Assembly: GCA_043758005.1 (NCBI GenBank)
Contig: JAYVOI010000314.1
Coordinates: 1 to 7,923, forward strand
DNA: 7,923 bases
Source of the DNA: JAENVT01 sp043758005
Lineage (GTDB): Bacteria > Actinomycetota > Acidimicrobiia > Acidimicrobiales > Ilumatobacteraceae
Reading direction: 5' to 3'
Of the stretch, positions 6,628 to 7,923 are shown one piece after another (position 1 is the stretch's first letter; every line of letters starts with the position of its first letter). Under the pieces are notes generated by a model. That model saw only the letters and a program-made list of their open reading frames with translations, was not told the origin of the DNA and searched no databases. The position numbers and the translations under genes were made by a program.

Positions 6628-6988
6628 CGAGCCGCCGACCGATCTCCCAATGGTGGCCGCTCGGGTCCGCGACGCGACCGATCCGCCAGCCGTAGTCCTC
6701 TGCCACCGGAGCAACCTCGGTGGCGCCGGCGGCGATCGCCCGGGCGAACAGCGCGTCCGGGTCATCGACCGTCAGGATCATGCGAATGGGGCTGCTGGCG
6801 ATCGCCTCTGCCGTGGCGTCGGGGTCGGTCTGGATCCAGAAGTCGGCACCATCGACTGCCAGTTGAGCAACGACAACCAGGCCGTCGTCCTCCAGCCGTT
6901 CGAGCTCGGTGGCGCCGAACGCGGCCGTGTAGAACGCGAGGGCTGCTGCAGCGTCGTGCACCGAGATCCATGGGGCAATGTTGGTCAT
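6614..6988 (-). CDS. VOC-family (glyoxalase/bleomycin-resistance-fold) protein
   Basis: Protein of 124 residues, the normal length for a single VOC domain unit, which usually dimerises to build a metal-binding cup. Family signs: an N-terminal strand then ALAFYTAAFGATELER (the FY-x-x-x-FGA signature), WIQTDPD in the middle, LTVDDPDALFARAIAAGAT beginning the second half, and DPSGHHWEIGRR at residues 108-119, where Glu115 is the expected metal ligand. Members include glyoxalases, dioxygenases, epimerases and drug-binding proteins; the activity here cannot be chosen. Cytoplasmic. The ATG at 6988 starts just before the first strand; AAAGGG lies 12 nt upstream, a little far. Its stop lies inside the last codons of the transglutaminase-like gene. 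Confidence 0.9.
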   Translation of the reverse strand: MTNIAPWISVHDAAAALAFYTAAFGATELERLEDDGLVVVAQLAVDGADFWIQTDPDATAEAIASSPIRMILTVDDPDALFARAIAAGATEVAPVAEDYGWRIGRVADPSGHHWEIGRRLVTPG

Positions 6989-7034
6989 CGATCGATCGTG
7001 CCCTTTCGCCTGGCCGGTCCGAGCCGGTGGCGTT

Positions 7035-7041
7035 CAGTATG
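7035..7041. promoter_or_regulatory. Possible overlapping divergent -10 elements
   Basis: In the 67-bp divergent gap 6989-7055, CAGTAT (7035-7040, plus strand) and CATACT (7041-7036, minus strand) are both near -10 consensus and overlap almost completely. Plus-strand initiation near 7047 would leave a leader of about 9 nt for the monooxygenase, which has no Shine-Dalgarno sequence. Minus-strand initiation near 7029 would give the VOC mRNA a 40-nt leader containing AAAGGG. No good -35 boxes are seen. Confidence 0.3.
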
Positions 7042-7055
7042 GCACTGTGCCTGGC

Positions 7056-7923
7056 ATGACCTCATTGACGCGAGACGATGTCACCACGGTTGCGATCGTC
7101 GGTGCCGGACCCGCGGGTCTGGTCGCCGCGCACATGTTGCAGCGCGAAGGAGTCGAGTTCGTCGTGCTCGAGCGCCACGCTCGCACCGACATGGGAAGCA
7201 TGGCCAAGGCCGGTGCGATCGACTACCGGACGGTCGAGGCCCTGAAGGCGGTCGGTATCGCCGACAGCATCCTGCGGTTCGAACACACCAACTACTGCTG
7301 CGAGTTCCGCACGCCCGAAGAGAGCGTGGTCTTCGACTACGGCACGCTGACGGGTGACCGGCCCCACTACGTGTACCCGCAGCACGAGTTGGTCGCTCAA
7401 CTCCGCAATGCGCTGGTGGCCGCCGGTGGAGACATTCGCTTCGGCATCGAGGTGACGGGAGTCGACCACGACGACACCGGAGCCACGCTGTCGATCGTCG
7501 ACGATTCGGGCGAGCGGGGGACGATTCGCTGCCAGGTCGTGGCCGGCTGCGATGGCGCCCGTGGTGTCATCGCCGGTGCCTTGCGCAACTGCACGGTCGT
7601 CGAACAATCACTGCCCGTGCGTTGGCTCGCGGTGCTCGGCACGACCGGGCCGCTCGAGCCCCACACGATCTACGCGGCCCACCCACGCGGGTTCGCCGGC
7701 CAGATGCGGCGGCTCCCGGACCTGACCCGGTTCTATCTCGAGATACCGGCGACCGACACGATTGCCGATTGGCCCGAAGCACGCGTGCGTGCCGAACTGA
7801 CGACCCGGTTGCTGGTGCCCGGTCGACTCGACCACGTCGAGTTCATCGAACCGTCCCTCGTCGATCTGCGCATGAAGATGACCACACCGATGCAGGACGG
7901 GCGGGTGTTCGTGGCCGGCGACG
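7056..7923 (+). CDS. pobA: PobA-like FAD-dependent aromatic hydroxylase, 3' partial
   Basis: First 289 residues of a class A flavoprotein monooxygenase, resembling 4-hydroxybenzoate 3-monooxygenase (about 390 residues), which makes protocatechuate from 4-hydroxybenzoate with NAD(P)H and O2. Visible FAD motifs: GAGPAGL (residues 16-22), Glu39 ending the second strand (VVLER), GCDGARG (164-170), and VFVAGD, cut at the window edge at Gly288-Asp289. The stretch IYAAHPRGFAG (205-215) closely matches PobA. Aligned by eye to Pseudomonas PobA, substrate residues Tyr201, Arg214 and Tyr222 are kept (Tyr206, Arg219, Tyr227), but Ser212 is Met217. Arg42 and Arg44 of the NADPH site are Met49 and Lys51, and Tyr38 is Asp45. 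It may therefore prefer NADH or a related substrate; the gene symbol is provisional. The ATG at 7056 is 15 codons before the first glycine of the FAD motif and has no Shine-Dalgarno sequence. Divergent from the VOC gene. Confidence 0.82.
   Translation, partial: MTSLTRDDVTTVAIVGAGPAGLVAAHMLQREGVEFVVLERHARTDMGSMAKAGAIDYRTVEALKAVGIADSILRFEHTNYCCEFRTPEESVVFDYGTLTGDRPHYVYPQHELVAQLRNALVAAGGDIRFGIEVTGVDHDDTGATLSIVDDSGERGTIRCQVVAGCDGARGVIAGALRNCTVVEQSLPVRWLAVLGTTGPLEPHTIYAAHPRGFAGQMRRLPDLTRFYLEIPATDTIADWPEARVRAELTTRLLVPGRLDHVEFIEPSLVDLRMKMTTPMQDGRVFVAGD

Noticed and set aside
6987..6998. Triple ATCG microrepeat before the VOC start
   Set aside because: Three units of a 4-bp self-complementary motif are common by chance in GC-rich, GATC-rich DNA; no function is supported.

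Overview
This is a GC-rich window. Its codon choice (frequent TCG, CCG, ACG and GTC in most genes), its short intergenic gaps, and its mix of MMPL, DinB, VOC and Gfo/Idh/MocA proteins suggest an actinobacterium, perhaps an Acidimicrobiia/Ilumatobacter-like lineage. The lineage is an inference, because there is no rRNA or marker gene here. Eight protein-coding genes are supported. The first is cut at its 5' end and the last at its 3' end. No RNA genes, insertion sequences, CRISPR arrays or phage genes were seen, and no gene-free stretch exceeds 300 bases (the longest gap is about 180 bp).

Layout: (1) 1-2169 (+), an MMPL-family RND membrane transporter missing only its extreme N-terminus. (2) A 172-bp convergent gap with two nested hairpins, one suited to each flanking gene. 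(3) 2342-2851 (-), a DinB-fold metalloprotein-like protein. (4) 2918-4054 (+), a Gfo/Idh/MocA NAD(P)-dependent oxidoreductase, divergent from the DinB gene. (5) 4062-4949 (-), an IolE-like TIM-barrel sugar isomerase/epimerase or dehydratase, convergent with the oxidoreductase and separated from it by 7 bp. (6) A strong intrinsic terminator at 5003-5055. (7) 5075-5629 (-), a small secreted acidic protein with internal cysteine-containing repeats. (8) 5812-6627 (+), a cytoplasmic transglutaminase-like cysteine hydrolase with an intact Cys-His-Asp triad. (9) 6614-6988 (-), a VOC/glyoxalase-fold protein overlapping it tail to tail by 14 bp. (10) 7056-window end (+), a PobA-like flavin monooxygenase, divergent from the VOC gene.

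No two neighbouring same-strand genes form a clear operon. Genes alternate strand almost one by one, so most are probably single-gene transcripts. The one plausible functional pair is the Gfo/Idh oxidoreductase and the IolE-like protein, families that often act in succession on inositols or related sugars. The PobA-like enzyme points to aromatic acid catabolism beginning at the right edge.

Observations most worth a second look: a sharp change in codon preference inside the MMPL gene near 780-835 (mosaic gene or assembly chimera); a nearly identical 72-bp duplication inside the secreted protein gene; and changes in the substrate and cofactor residues of the PobA-like enzyme. I did not find convincing evidence of a new multi-gene system here.
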